Origin: Viscum album
Taxonomy: Eukaryota > Streptophyta > Magnoliopsida > Santalales > Viscaceae
NCBI GenBank assembly: GCA_963277665.1
Contig: OY728147.1
Location: 1,264,175,424-1,264,239,423 of the forward strand
Direction: 5' to 3'
Length of the DNA: 64,000 nucleotides
Shown here in pieces: positions 13,137 to 27,232 of the stretch. Every line of letters begins with the position of its first letter. Within the stretch, counting starts at the first letter, position 1. Below the pieces are notes generated by a model. That model made no database searches. It worked only from the letters and a program-made list of their open reading frames with translations, and was not told the origin of the DNA. The position numbers and the translations under genes were made by a program.

Positions 13137-15169
13137 AATAGGTTTACTCTCAATTTAGGGTTGGGAGCTGACACATGATAATTCCACCAATCCAATAACA
13201 TTTCAATGCATCGTTTTATCCACCACCCTTAAAATATATATCCCTAAACATTCTATAAGATACAAAAAATTTATTTTTCATGAAGAATCCATTATGTACT
13301 TCATAAAACCAATTTTGAAGTATCACAATACTCAGTTAATCGTAATCACCACTCACAAATTAATATTGAAGGAACTACAACCATAGTAAAACAATCTCAT
13401 GTCCACCATCAAATGAAATAAAAAACAAACGTTCTATAAGACTTCATGATCATTACAATCATAATACCTAATAAAATATCTATAAAATAATATTAAAAAG
13501 TGTCATGGAGATGGAAAATAATGATTTGAACCCATATCAAGATAAAAGTGAAAGTCTACAAAACACTGGACTAGAAGATATATCACCCATGAAAGAATCC
13601 CATGAAATGTTTTCATGGAGACTCCCTCATAGAAGAAGGTAAGAAGAGAAAATCTATTATGGAAGACCTATATAATAAACTGTATTACCTATAAAGATTA
13701 GACCACCTATGAAGTATACTGAATATTTGTTAAAGCATGTGTGCCTAGAGATATTAAAAAAAATGTAAAAATTGATATTATTTTCTTGGATGAAATCCAA
13801 GATATCCCAGGTCCACAAAAATTAATCGAACGCATATACACTAGGACGAGGAGATTGAAAAGACATGATATGAAAATATTTTATAGAAATATACATATCA
13901 TTATTACAAAAATAATACATATGTTATTCCATGATCTAGGTAACATCATTATCCCTTTCACCATATGATAACTCACCTCTTTTCATTCATGGTGTGATTT
14001 GGATGTGTAAATTATTGTAATTATATATTCAGTTTATTTTTCACTATAGATGTGATAGATCTAAACCACCTATGTTGTTACATAACTGTTAATCCAGACC
14101 ACACACTATTTAGTTTTGGTTCTAGATGTTGATCATGTATGTGTCAATGGATTTCCATTCCATGATAAATTTTGTATCATATACATAGAGGAAGAATGTG
14201 TTTAATCGGAATCCAATATTATCTTAGGGGCCTTACCTACATACTAAAAAAAGTAACAAATGATGATTAATAGTAACATTTATTAGGTGACAAAAAAGTA
14301 TATTTTAATATTAATAATTCAATTCAGTACCACAATAATGAAAAATAAGTATTTAATTTGAACTATTTATATATTAATTTTGGTTCCCAATATGATATTG
14401 AAATGTTGGGGGAATAATAATATTAAGATATTCTTTAGAATAACCCTTGATTATCAAATGAACTTATTTTGAAAATGAACTTAATCTAGAATTTTTTGTT
14501 TATGATAAATTGTTTTTGGAAAGTAAGTAAAAGATATTTTTACGATTTAATAAAAACTACAAATGAAACTTTTTCATTATATTAAAAACTGAAAACATGG
14601 ATAAAATTGATCTGAAATCATAAATGGAACATATCAAAGAATTTGAATTGAATATGCTTTCCTCCAACAAAAAAATTGATAACTTGAATGAAAATGAGAA
14701 ATCAGAAGACATAATTTAAAATAAATTTGAAACAAATTTGTAATGATAACATATATAAGCACTAGAATAAATAAATAAGGAATTATTTTGGGCACTAGGT
14801 GAAATTTCATGGACTACAACTACCACATGAATGCATGAGATTTTGTTTATAAGTGACTCAAAAAATATAGATATCCCTAAAGGATGCTTAACCCATATCT
14901 CATATATATTTTAAAAAAAAACTAAATTGAAATAAATATAGGATTCTGAATCATATTCCAAATCATATATTCCTAATGAAATTGTTTTATTAAAAATGTA
15001 TCAATGAAAACTGGTTATACAATAAGAAAAGTGTATATAATAAGTTTTAAATATTAGTTAGGAAGGGTTAATACTATATATTTAATGGATATATAGGTAT
15101 TTTAATGTTTCAATATCTCTTAATGTGAGGGAAAAAATATCCAAATGTCCATTATATATGTTTTCATTC
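13137..15169. other. AT-rich DNA, upstream part probably decayed retroelement
   Basis: No motif is recognised. A 75-codon frame at 13,741-13,968 has no recognisable homology. As the fossil gypsy pol begins at about 15,170, the region just upstream could hold older parts of the same element, but they are beyond recognition by eye. Confidence 0.45.
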
Positions 15170-15760
15170 TAATGGACACCATTAATTCATTAAAGTCCAC
15201 CAGTTAAATTCCAATAATGCTTCATAATGATTTTTTTTAAAATGAGATAAATGTAGAAGTATGCTTCGATGTTTTATCTATTTATTGAAATTTCTTCCAA
15301 AAAAATTTATTTTATTTGAATAAAATATTATAAAAAAATTAATTTACAAAAAATAAGTGTTAAACATTGAAAAATGCCATTATATAGTGGAAAATTGAAT
15401 ATTGTTAGGAAACATAATTTTTAAAGATGCTTTTGAATGGGATAAGTCCATTATTATTTATATATATTCACATATAAACTGCAAAAATGTGAGTCACGTC
15501 ATATCATTTTTATTGCATTGCAAATTTTACAAAATTTTAAATTATAGACATTATCATATTTATTTTGATCCTATAAATCCTACAAAAAAGGGAGGCGGAG
15601 GTTGTATTTGTTCTTACACGTAGTATATATTTTGATTATCTTAAAGAAATATTTACCAAAACTCCCATAATTGAACCAATAGACTTTAGTTACCCCTTTC
15701 ATATTTTATGTGATGCGGAAATCAAGGATTTTTGGATGGGATATCCAAAAAATTTATGAG
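15170..15760 (+). pseudogene. pol: Fossil Ty3/gypsy reverse transcriptase-RNase H
   Basis: Read on the plus strand in shifting frames, the order of plant gypsy pol motifs is preserved. First comes a degraded 'P-x-x-F-Q-x-C' block (from 15,200). The catalytic-site block follows at about 15,252, read as VEVCFDVLSIY where the family has an F-M-D-D-F-S-V-F-like motif, so the Asp pair is destroyed. Then 'LNIEKCHYIVEN' (15,360-15,395) matches the NWEKCHFMV block typical of Athila/Tat elements, then 'KDAFEWDKS' (15,423-15,449). After a 155-bp insertion comes 'LKEIFTKTPIIEP' and 'FHILCDA', the start of RNase H with its first catalytic Asp. Frame changes and stops (15,396 TGA among others) are present, and about 50 codons between LGN and KDAFEWDKS are missing. 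Family assignment is confident; clade is less so. Confidence 0.75.
15469..15623. mobile_element. 155-bp insertion flanked by 8-bp direct repeats
   Basis: It lies inside the fossil pol. 'tatatatt' occurs at 15,461-15,468 and again at 15,624-15,631. Treating these as a target-site duplication, the pol frame before and after the insertion becomes continuous, which supports a real insertion. The inserted DNA is AT-rich with a short G-rich patch near 15,590. I see no terminal inverted repeats, so the class is unknown; a small nonautonomous element is one option, filler DNA another. Confidence 0.5.
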
Positions 15761-18700
15761 ATACTGAAATGAGATAGCCAACACTCACAAGACACCTGAC
15801 ACCGTTTAAACAATTACTCAACAATGGGAAATGAGTATTTGTTAATTATAGTTGTTTTATTAAAATATTTTCCTTAAGAGATATGATATAGTGTAAATAT
15901 CTATTATGATCATGTATAAATATAATATTTATTCAATAAATATTATTCAAATATAATGTTTTTGTGTTAGATGATTCCAACTCAATTGTTTTAATTATAA
16001 ACGATTGATAAAAGGGGGTGTAAAAATATATATATTCTTCATGAGTATATTACCTCACACTATTGAGGTATAAACACTATCTGAATCAAACATGTATGAT
16101 TCTTTCCATATTGAGGGACAATAAAAAGGCAATAATGTACCTATGTGTGATGATCAAGTGAAATTTGGGATCGTTGAAAATTTATCCCAGTCATTACTAT
16201 GATTCAATATTTTAAATTATATATATTCCAATGAATTATGTATTAGAGAATTATTACCAATAGAATATTATTAATGACGTATTGATTATAAGGTGAATAT
16301 CTATGGAAGAATTAAAATTTGATCATACCTCTTCCTAGGTTCAAATATATGAATGCGATTTTAGAACTCTAATAACATTTTTATTTTATTTTTCAATTTG
16401 TTTTATAATTTCATTATTTATTAATGATTTGAATATCTTATATAAATTTTATGTGAACTAGTACTAAAATGGTTTAATTTCCAAATTTCATGAAATGTAA
16501 CAAAAATTATTTATTTTTAGGGAATATTGTTTTTGTTTAGGGATTAGATTTCATGCGTCCATTGATAATCACATTTTAAATCTGATAATATATTATTTGA
16601 AATTCATTGTGTTTTTTTGTACATTGAAGTAAATAATATAGAACAAATCACTCTAGAGTTTACAATGAGTTTCTAAAATAAAACATTTTTTATGAATTTG
16701 GAAATAATCATTGACCAAGTCATACACATCAATAATAAGAATAATTAATCCTTAACGAAAAGGTTCATACTGCCCCATAATTCCTCAAAAAAGAGAAAAA
16801 TGGACATGAAATGGTCTCCGAACTTTATATTAAAGGGAAAATGGAGAAGACAATACAACACTCCATGAATTACTGGTGAACGAAGATGGAGGATTTTTTA
16901 TAGTAATAATTAAAAACCTAAAGCCTTTTTTAGGGTTTATACCAATATATAATTATTTTTTGAAAAAAATATCAAATTCCAGTTGAGATATATCACAAGG
17001 ATTACAAAAGAAAATAGAAACTTTTGGACATATAGAGAATAGATGAATCATTATATGATGAAACTATAGGATCTATGGACTGATGATTACGAGAATTTAT
17101 TGGTTTATTATTGGATGTCCAAATAATTCCCTGATATGGTTATCATAAAAATATGATTTGATATTGAAGATAAAGTGTTATTATTCTCCCCAAGGATGAA
17201 GCGTAAGCTTCCTAACAACAATTTATATAGAATAGACCACTGATATTAACTAATATATTCTTATTCAGAGAATATTTGATCAAGGGAATTTAACCAAATA
17301 ACACATTTTAGGAGAATTGAACATAGTAGATGAAATTCCATGAATGTTTTTGGAAAGAAATAATAAAGAACACTAAGATCCTCCCTACATCCCTTGTATC
17401 ATGTACTATTTATTTGACTATATCCCACATGTTATTACGGGATGTCAATATTTAAATAATTTTCATTAAATTAAATATTTTGGAATTAAATTTAATGAGA
17501 TATAAGATATCTTTGGGAGAGATGTAAAATTAATATTAGGATGTAAATTCAATTTTAATATTTTCCTCATTTGATTCTAGGTGACTTTGACATTAATAAA
17601 TATATATCAAAGAGTGTCGCATCCTTTTTTAGGCTTTTTAAAATATTTAAATTATCTAATATATATATTATAATTATGTCTCTTGATATGGAAATATGAT
17701 AATAAAAATAATTTTCTGTAGAATATTAAATGCTAGAGTGGAGAGTTTTAATGTTTTTTATATTCTGATATTTTAATGGATTCAATATGAGTTTCCCATA
17801 TTTTTCTTTAAGATGAAATTAAATTACATAGAAAAGTATTATGAGTGAAAATATCATTTTTAAATGAAAATAATAATAGTATAAAAATTTAAATTTGATC
17901 ATAATAAAACATAAAATGTAAATTGGAATAACTTGTACCTCATAAATCAAACTCAAATGAAAATTATATATATCAATTATAATAAAAATAAAATGGATAA
18001 TTAGTATCCCACTATGAATCTAGACACATTAAGAACTCTGTCTAAGAGTAATAAATTTTTTATTTTTCAATTTTTTAAGTTCATTCCCCATACATGTCAT
18101 TGAAAATATCCATAAGTTACAAATTTTAATGAATTATTTCATTCAGGAGAGGATAGTGTTTGTCCCTAGGGAACAAGGGGGAAATATTCTATAATAATTC
18201 CATTCAAGTTGTATAAATTAATTGTACATTTGAACATTGTTTTAAAGAACATTTTATTATCTTGTGAATATAAATAAAAATTTTTTAAATTGAAATCCAT
18301 CTTAAAAATATTTATTCCACTTGTGGACATAGAACTCTTGATTATTTTGAAATATAAGCAAGACAAATGAAATAATGGAGGAATAAATGATCTTAATTTT
18401 CACTTGATTTGTCACTTATGTTAGTGAAGTACATAACTATTCAAATTAATTAATTAAATATATTTTGTAGGAGTGAAAAAAATTATTTTTGGGAGAGAGA
18501 TATAAATATATTTTAATAAAAATATTTCTATATAATTCATTTTTAGAATAAACTAAAGTAATTATGAATTTTAAATAATTTTGATTTTTTTTAATTTATA
18601 GGGCTTAGAGTAAAATTTTCATATGGATTAAATTATACATTTGGTGTTTTATTAATTTTTCAATTTATTGGAAATCCAATACACAAGAGTAGAACATTGA

Positions 18701-21554
18701 ATATCATTATTCATTTTAAACTTTAATTGTGTTAATAATTTCATGTATAAACTGATCAAATGGATTGAATCATGAATTTTAAATGTTCCTTCAATTTTTT
18801 AATCCATTATGTGATAAAATGATTTTCTAGAATATAATTGATTAAGATAATTTAAATTTATTTTTAATTGTTTAAATTATAATGTTAGATTTTGGAAATA
18901 GCCTACACAAATTATTTTACTAATAGAAAACTGAAATGAATTTAATTTTTAATATCTAGTGTTTTATCTCAATGGTTGGACCTTCAATTAACCAAATGAC
19001 GACCTTGAGTGACCAAAAATCACAAATCATGATCAATGTATGTTAATGGTGTCTGGTGACTGTATGTATAAATCCATTAACCAAGTGAATCCCATCCTTC
19101 CACATATTAAAAATATGAATTCTCCAAGGTCAGTGCACCCACCACATGAAGCCTTATATTCTACAATGCCCCACTATACATTACTGACTATGATATGATT
19201 ATATAGTTACCAACCAACAATGAAAAAATATTTTTAAATATCTATATTATTCTATAAGAAGTATGATACAAAATTTTATCTAAAGTAAGTGATAAGTATC
19301 CCCAATATGGAATCATGAATGTAACCTCATAGTTGATCAAGATACAATATTATGAGGCTTCAAGATTCCTTACTCCATAACATCACCAAGTTTTTGAACC
19401 TACTCTCAGGTTTGTAAACACCAATATTCATCCTATTATTCCCACAAAACCATCCAAAAATACGAATCTTCTTATCATGATGCATCTAGACACATGGAAT
19501 TCACCTCACAATCACTATTATTATCGCACCAAAATAATTCAACCTACAACATAAAGGCTCAAAAATCAAATCAAATGAACACTAATTATCAGCCATTCAT
19601 CCACATTATTATTTTGTAACACACCATTATTATAAATATAAAAACATTCATAACATCACAGTTTAGAAAATTTGATGAACAAGGAAGATGTTTGAGATAT
19701 GATTGGAAGAAGTGGCTGTTTCATTAAAATGATTTGTGTGTGAAAAAAAACTATTGAATAAAACCATACATTGAAGTTCATTGAATACAAAATGATGATG
19801 TGTAGGTATGAAACTGATACCCAAGATCAAAAATCGATTAACCTGGTTGAAGAAGATGACATGAGATAAGGTGAAAGCTTGGACATCATAATGATGTCAA
19901 TCAAGATTGATCTCAATGATTACTCCACATTGAATATACCTGCAAAAAAATAACATCACTAATGATATAATAAATTTAATAAAGGATGAAAAATATTAAA
20001 ATCTACGTCATGTCGAGAGGTGATTTTGAGAAAATATTTGTTTATGGATCTTTGTAGATAATGACTGAAGGAGAGACTAATCTATAAGAGTTTTATTTTA
20101 AACCCAAATAGGTTATAAATGTTAGGCAGGGTCATTTTCAATGATAGAATGCATGAATATGAAGCTATTGATGAATACAACCGATTAGTTATATTTGAAA
20201 TTATTGTTCGTGGGGCCCTTCTTTCAACCCAATGATTTGTTCTGTGTGACGAAGAAGAATGTGCATATGCTTTTCAAAATTACTCATGTGAGGTGTTTTA
20301 ATCAAATGATTCTATCCTGATCTTGTTTCATAACACTATTATGGTCCCATGACTCAAGAATGTTCCAAATTTGGTTTAATACCAATACATATATGTATCA
20401 ATAATTCTTGGATCAAAAGAGGAAGGTAATTTCTTCAAGATCAGCTGTTGTGATATTTCTTAATCGAGTCACAAAACATACTATAAAAGTATTGGTTGAG
20501 GATTTATATAATTGTATTATTGGATTTTTTTATCTTTATATAGGTTTGATTTTTTGAGTAAGAAGTGGTTTTCCTTTGTTTTCTATTTTGAGGATGCTGA
20601 CATAAATCATCACACATTTCGTGTGTTAAAAATTTTACATAATACATCATTATGAAATGAAGGTAAGTGGAGCTTCTTATGGAACATTTAAAGACAACTA
20701 TAGTAATAAATAGTTAATAAATTGAGTATGACCATCAAATCTATTCATGAGATAGGTATCAATGATCGGTATCTACATCGAGTACTAATAATTTAGGAAT
20801 CATACTAGTGATCTGCTAAAGCCTTTCCCTGGAAACAAATAGTGAACCAAATTACATTGTTCGTAGCCACATAGATGATATGATAGATGCTAAAATTCCA
20901 TTACCATCCATCCCAAGATTAATAATGTTTTAAAAGAATAAATATCTACATTTCTGATAATGAAATTTAAATTAAAAAAACAGTCTTATTCTCAATTAAT
21001 CAAAACCATCTGAAGCATTCTCCCATAGTACTAGAAAGTAGTGAAGTGTGTCAAATATGAAATATTCATAAAATCATATGATGATAAATAATGGGATTTA
21101 ATCAAAATAGAGTTTATTGATATTGAAATTTCATATCTAAATCTTTACATTTGAAGATAATGAATGGATATGAAGATTTGTTTGTAATGTTTTGATTATT
21201 TTAGAAAAACTAAACGTATTAAATATGGAGAAGGGATTTTAACCACTAATGTGGATAAAAGTTTGACCCATTTGATGAAACCATGATTATTTGCCTATAA
21301 TTAATGAACATTTAATTATAGTGGAATGTGGATGATGGTTATATCAAGTTATCTTCTTCTCTAAAATTTCTCTAATTTTTCTCTAATCTTATTCTTTGTT
21401 GATGTTCTTCAAAGATCATAGTGGATATGTAACGGATATTACCTATTCCTAAATTTATTCAATTTAGTACATAAATTCTTCTAATAAATTTTTAACTATG
21501 TAGATTTATTTAACTATATTCAATATTAAATGATTTTTTTCACTTTAATTATTC
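15761..21554. other. Very AT-rich DNA, no recognisable feature
   Basis: It is dominated by A and T runs. It may begin with eroded RNase H/integrase sequence of the fossil element just upstream, but no integrase motif was found by eye. No promoter, RNA gene or clear repeat boundary could be supported. Confidence 0.5.
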
Positions 21555-21933
21555 TTATATTCTCAAAAGCATGCACATAAACAACACCTAGAGCTTCATC
21601 ACTAGTACAATAGTAAGAAGTGTTTTAAAATTGGGTTGGTTAGAGTTATCTGATCATAAGGAATTGTGAGATCAGATTATGTAGTGATTATTTCATCACT
21701 ATGATTTGATTACAATAACTATGAGAAGGATTTAATTTGAGGTTCCATCTAACTATATAAATTTTAGATGGGTGAATGGAATAATGATGGAATGTGTAAT
21801 GATTAAGATAACCATTATGAGGCCATGATTCATTAAAATGATTTGAAAATTTTCTCAATTGAATCCATTGAAATTTACTCAATATTTTCACCCATTTATC
21901 CTAAAAAATAATTAATGAACCCACCCATAACAC
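21555..21933. repeat. Unnamed interspersed repeat, copy B
   Basis: Partner of 10,655-11,012 (see that entry). The shared blocks are 'cacctagag-ttc-tca' at 21,585, 'tagagttatct' near 21,641, 'gaaaattttc' near 21,846 and 'atgaacccacccataacact' at 21,914. Divergence is high, so this is an old family. Confidence 0.4.
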
Positions 21934-24900
21934 TCTGCAATTTAGAGGAAACATACGTTCAATAACTACTTCATTAAATCATGATAAAATTTCAAATATT
22001 TCTTGACATACATTAGGAAATTCATCATGAATGCATCCATAAAACATTTTTAAACATCCTTCTAAGCCTCTCTTTCATTGTGAGGTGTATCATATTCAGT
22101 ATTTTACACTAGAAAAGAATAAAAAGTTTCTATCATTAGTGAAATTGATAAAAAAATATGCCAATCTTGTTAATATATACTCATATTAAATTGATAATTT
22201 TCATAGAGAGATCATATTTTTATCCTAATTTAATTTTAAAATTTCATCAATAAAATAAAATAATATTATTTCCCATTATATAGTTCAAGAAAATATTATA
22301 TAATTTTTTTAAATTTTATCCTCCATCCAATGTAAAAAAATAATATCCCTTTCCATTTGACTTGGAATATTAAATCATATTGATATTCTAGTAGAATGGA
22401 AATTTTTTTACCATATCTCAACCAAGGTATGGTTCTGGAAATATAATCAATGTTATTGAGGTAGGAGTAACATCCAATATCCTTTAACAGATTGTAATTT
22501 GATCTATTGAGTGGGATCCCTAATCTATAAATATTGAACTATAATTTTCTCAACACTTTCTTCCATGTTAAATCATACCTTTCTTCATCACAAAACATGT
22601 GATGTGAATATTGTTATGTAAACACAAAATTCAATTTCAAAAGTCCATAATAATTAAAATAACACTTAATTTTTCCCTATTAGAAGATTGAATTGTATTC
22701 TATTTTTAACCCATGTAATGGAATGCGATGTTTGAATTATTATATTCATTATAAAGTTTTATAAATTTTTGATAAATATAAATTATTTTATTTTTTAACA
22801 CACGTTCTAATATTTAAAAAATTTTATATAGTAAGGTGACTATATATAGATAATGGAATTTCCCATAATAAATTTATTTTTCTTTGTTACTACATTATCA
22901 TTATTATTATAATACTTATTTCAATGTGATCACAATTATATCATTAACAAGGAATAAAAATTAAAATTTATGATGAATTTATTCATTTCTTACATTTCAT
23001 TCAGTATAATTACCATAAATTATCATATAGAATAAATAGATTCACATAATTAATCATGCAAGAAAAAAATAATGATATTATCATATGATACATATCTGGT
23101 TGTTGATCCATTAATATGATAATGTATCAAACAGAAGCCTAGAGGAATACTGTGGGTCATTTCATGGCTCGTGTTGTAGTTCTTGCCATAGTCCCATTAA
23201 TTTAACTTGTTTGGTTCCATTCCATATCTTTACTCAAACTACATTGTTTCAAACATCTTATATTGTTATAATTTATGCATACACATTGGTGAGGGGAAAT
23301 AATGATCTATAATAACATTTTATTACTAAATTATTGGTATATGAAATAACACGTTATAAAATATTCAACATATAACAACAAGAATTATAGTAATGATTAT
23401 GAATTCCTACAATTTCATGGTATTTTTGGTTGATATTTTTATTGAATTAATATAAACTAAAACACTCTAAAAACACAAAACACAATGTGTGCACCTCCAC
23501 TCATTGCACAATTTACCTCAAAACATGATTATTAATTGTTAAGGTCATATTACACACAAAACACTCGATTATTTAAAGATAAATACCAACATTATAAAGG
23601 TAAAACATTATATAATTCATTCTAATCATTAATCCACTTGAAATAGATTTTATAATGTGGGATGAGAAGAAAAATTACATTATGTTATTAAAATAAATGA
23701 AACCTGTTAAAATATTTAGAAAATTATGAAATCACATTGTAAATATTAATTTTTTTATGTAATTTACCATTGAAAAAAATCAATTATTTACTCGCTAAAT
23801 GAACAAATAATTAAAATTCCAATCAAATAAACTATTAATAAATTTTTAATGGAAAATAATAGTCATGGTGGATTTCTATAAAACATGTGATCCTATGATA
23901 AGCATTTTCATGAAAAAAATATTATTCTCCCTTAAATTTATTCATATTGTTTCTTAAAATTAATGCCCATTATCACACCACAAAAATTAAAAATAAACTA
24001 CTTATAACTCATTTGAAATCATATGAAATTAATATATGTACATTACATATTCATTTTCAATTTACTCTTACAATCCGTGATATAAATTGAATCACCTACT
24101 TTTTAATTACCACATATATTCTCTTAACATAAATCATATTTATCCAATTCATTACATATAGATATCAGACACACACATCATAATGTATAATATAAAAGGG
24201 CCAAAAATACATAAAATAAATATAATCTATAATTTACATCCTAAAAACAAAAACTATTATTTTGAAAACATATGTAAATGATCATTTAGAAGTCTTGTAA
24301 AAATAATGATAAATATATTTTACTTTTATGGAACATAAAAAATAAAATATCTATGAATAAAATGAATTTAAATCAATATTTATTTTACACTAAAATGTTT
24401 AGAGTAATTTTTTCATAGAATAACATTTTTTATATTGGATAAATGTGTTGAAGTTCTATTTGTTTAAAAAATAATTCATTTTACTTATGAAAATAGTTTA
24501 GAGAAATTACATTGGGAAAACATTTAAATTATTTCTTTTTTAAATCCATTACATAGGTAGTATAAAATCATTTAATATTATTTTTATAATTAATTTTTTA
24601 TATGAATAGTATTCATATAATATTTTAATGAACCTAGATACGTAGAAAAATAGAATAAAACCATAAACCAATTAATTTATGGCTTTAAATAAAATATATG
24701 ACATAATATTCAACTCACCAATAGGTCCTTCAAATTCATGAGTAACAAAATTTTATTAATATTATTGTTTCATAAATAAATTTCCATATTTATTTCCATA
24801 TTTTCAGACCATTTTTTTATTTTTTATGGACTCATTTATAGTTACTAAATTGGCAATGTACATATTATTAATTTTGAGGACATTCTATTCATAATCCAAA

Positions 24901-26537
24901 AAATAAATTAATGGTTGACAATGGTAAAATGTATCATTATTCCTAGTATATATAATATTTATTATGGTTTAATTATCTTATGAAACATTGAATAAAAATA
25001 TTTATCCTTTTATCAAAGGTAGTAGTGAAAATGAATTTGGAACACTTAATGGATATGGTAGCCCACACATCTGCATGATCATCATTATCATTTTCCAATG
25101 ATTTAAATGGTATAGACATGAGTAAAATAATATCTTTTAAAGTAATAATTATTTAATAAATATAACTTATCTTAGTTTTATTGATCACTTTAACCATAAA
25201 TGTGATTATGTGATTAAAATCAGAAGGCATTGCTTCCTAGTGGTGGATATCCACACAAAAATTTGAGCGACAACTTCATTTCCTTGAGCAAGAAAGAAGA
25301 TGAAAGAATGGTTGTAGACTAAAAATAATGACATTTTACAGTATTCTATATTTTGATATACATATATAAGTGTGGTATTAATGGATTTTAAGGAGTTATA
25401 TGATGAAATACAACAGAATAACATCGTTAAACGTTATAAATAATTTTTTTTGTAAAAATTATTTTGTTTTACAAATTATGTATTTTTTATTGGTATTTTT
25501 GTGAGACCAGATCCTATAATCCATGTTCAAGAAAATTTTTAATGGGTTTTGGAAGATATTCTTCATGTTTAGTGGATATTGAATTAGGAGTAAGATATAA
25601 TAGGTTATTCCATTTTATATGTAAAGGTAGTGGATAAATCTCATCATTTTATATTATAAAATCTATAAACATGACGATCTGATGAAATATCAATTAAATA
25701 TAAAAAATAAATTCATAAATATAAAAATATATATTCTAACAAAATTTATGATGATATTATTCGTCCTTGTTCTAATGTTTTTACAGTAATTAACATTATT
25801 TACATTTTATTGTAGTGAAAAAAATTTAACATTTTGACAATTCATAATAAATAAAATAAAATAGTCCCCATTAATAAATTTTAACCACCAAACTCAAAAT
25901 ATAGAATACATTTCTCCAAATTAAATATGTATAATATTATGAAAAAAATTAGTTTATGTTTTAAAAATGCAATGAGTAACCGATTTTTGTAGAAAAATAT
26001 TTTAATCATAGAGATGATTTTATACCATTGTCTTGAATAATATTGATCCATATGGACATAATTATAATACATTTAACAAAATGGGTATAATTTTACTCTA
26101 AAACCAATAAAAAATATTGAGACCTTCTTAATACTTCAAAATATATAAATGTTTTTATTCAAATTATTAAATTAACTATTCCAAAAAAATCATTTTTTAT
26201 AGATAAATTTAACCCCTAATTATATTTTATGGGATTATATCGAATATAAATTAAATTTTAAAAATTTAAATATCTAATATTTATATAATTAACTTGTGAA
26301 TAAAAATATATAAATCAAGGAAAACACTTGATTAAGTATTAATCTATTTCTTTTATGATTTCTAAAAACATATAAAACTATTATAATAAATGTAAATCAA
26401 AAAAATACTATTCATAATTCTATTAAGTCATTAGAATTATTTATTACTATTTTTAGCATGGTTTTCACATTGTGCCAACTATCTAGAAATTGTATCCTCA
26501 TTATTTATATCATCACAAAGAAAAATTTAGATACATT
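21934..26537. other. Very AT-rich DNA, no recognisable feature
   Basis: No coding motif. A segment near 22,400-22,460 weakly resembles 10,440-10,520 (both contain 'atgttattgag' after a T-rich tract), possibly another old repeat pair. Nothing else is supported. Confidence 0.5.
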
Positions 26538-26543
26538 TCCACC

Positions 26544-27193
26544 TGTAATGATCCCTGATTATGCCAAGACCACACTAGAAGGCTGACGATACCCAATCCC
26601 AAAACTAGTAGATAGTGGGCTCTTGGGTCCCCACACCATGTTGGCTTAGATGGAAATTGTAATGAAAGTTACCCTTCTTGGTGGGGTATTTAATTCACCT
26701 CCTATGAAACTCAAACCCCTATCCATTGGCATAACAACCAATAAGGAATCGTTATAATGCTTCTAGGATGTCTATTAAGTATATAGTTATTGGTTTTAGT
26801 TATTGGTTAGGCGATTTATAAACCCCTCCATGGAGGGGACACATCATTTTGTGCGTTATCAAAGAAAACATGTGGTTGGGGCCTGAGGGTCTACTATATA
26901 TCTGGGTTGGGATTTAGAATTTCCAACATTCTAGTGTATTCTCCCATAAATTAGTGATCATTACACCCTTAAAGACATTTTTTATCCAATATTAATTCCC
27001 TAATCCTAGGGTTCTTATAAAAAACACAAACCATTTGGATTTCCCTTTTCCAAAAAACCTATGGTATATGATGTAGAATAATTACTCTATTTTCTTCCTA
27101 TGAAATATTCTCTTCTAACTAGAATACTACAAGAAAAATAATTCATACACATCAGGTCCATATTAAATTAGAAATGAGTCTTGAAATACATCA
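26544..27193 (+). mobile_element. Candidate solo LTR (~650 bp)
   Basis: An island of higher GC starts with TGTAATGATCCC and ends TACATCA, giving TG...CA termini. It is flanked by the same 6 bp, TCCACC, at 26,538-26,543 and 27,194-27,199. It contains a TATA-like box (26,815-26,822) placed as a U3/R promoter would be. No internal domain or second LTR is found nearby, so recombination to a solo LTR is the simplest reading. The 6-bp duplication, against the usual 5, keeps confidence moderate. Confidence 0.5.
26815..26838 (+). promoter_or_regulatory. TATA-like box abutting a perfect 16-bp palindrome
   Basis: 'tttataaa' is followed directly by CCCCTCCATGGAGGGG (26,823-26,838), which is its own reverse complement. 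In the candidate solo LTR this is where the core promoter would be. The palindrome could be a dimeric protein-binding site or an RNA hairpin near the 5' end; both are inference. Confidence 0.45.
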
Positions 27194-27198
27194 TCCAC

Positions 27199-27232
27199 CT
27201 GAGGTGAACTCAGTGGTAAGGCCACATAGTAT
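27199..27232 (+). mobile_element. Possible tRNA-like SINE head fragment
   Basis: 'tgaggtgaactcagtggtaa' followed by 'ggcc' resembles the A box region of tRNA-derived SINEs and shares 'tgaggtg...ggtaaggc' with the SINE-like sequence at 61,346. No convincing B box follows, so this is at most a truncated copy. Confidence 0.3.
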
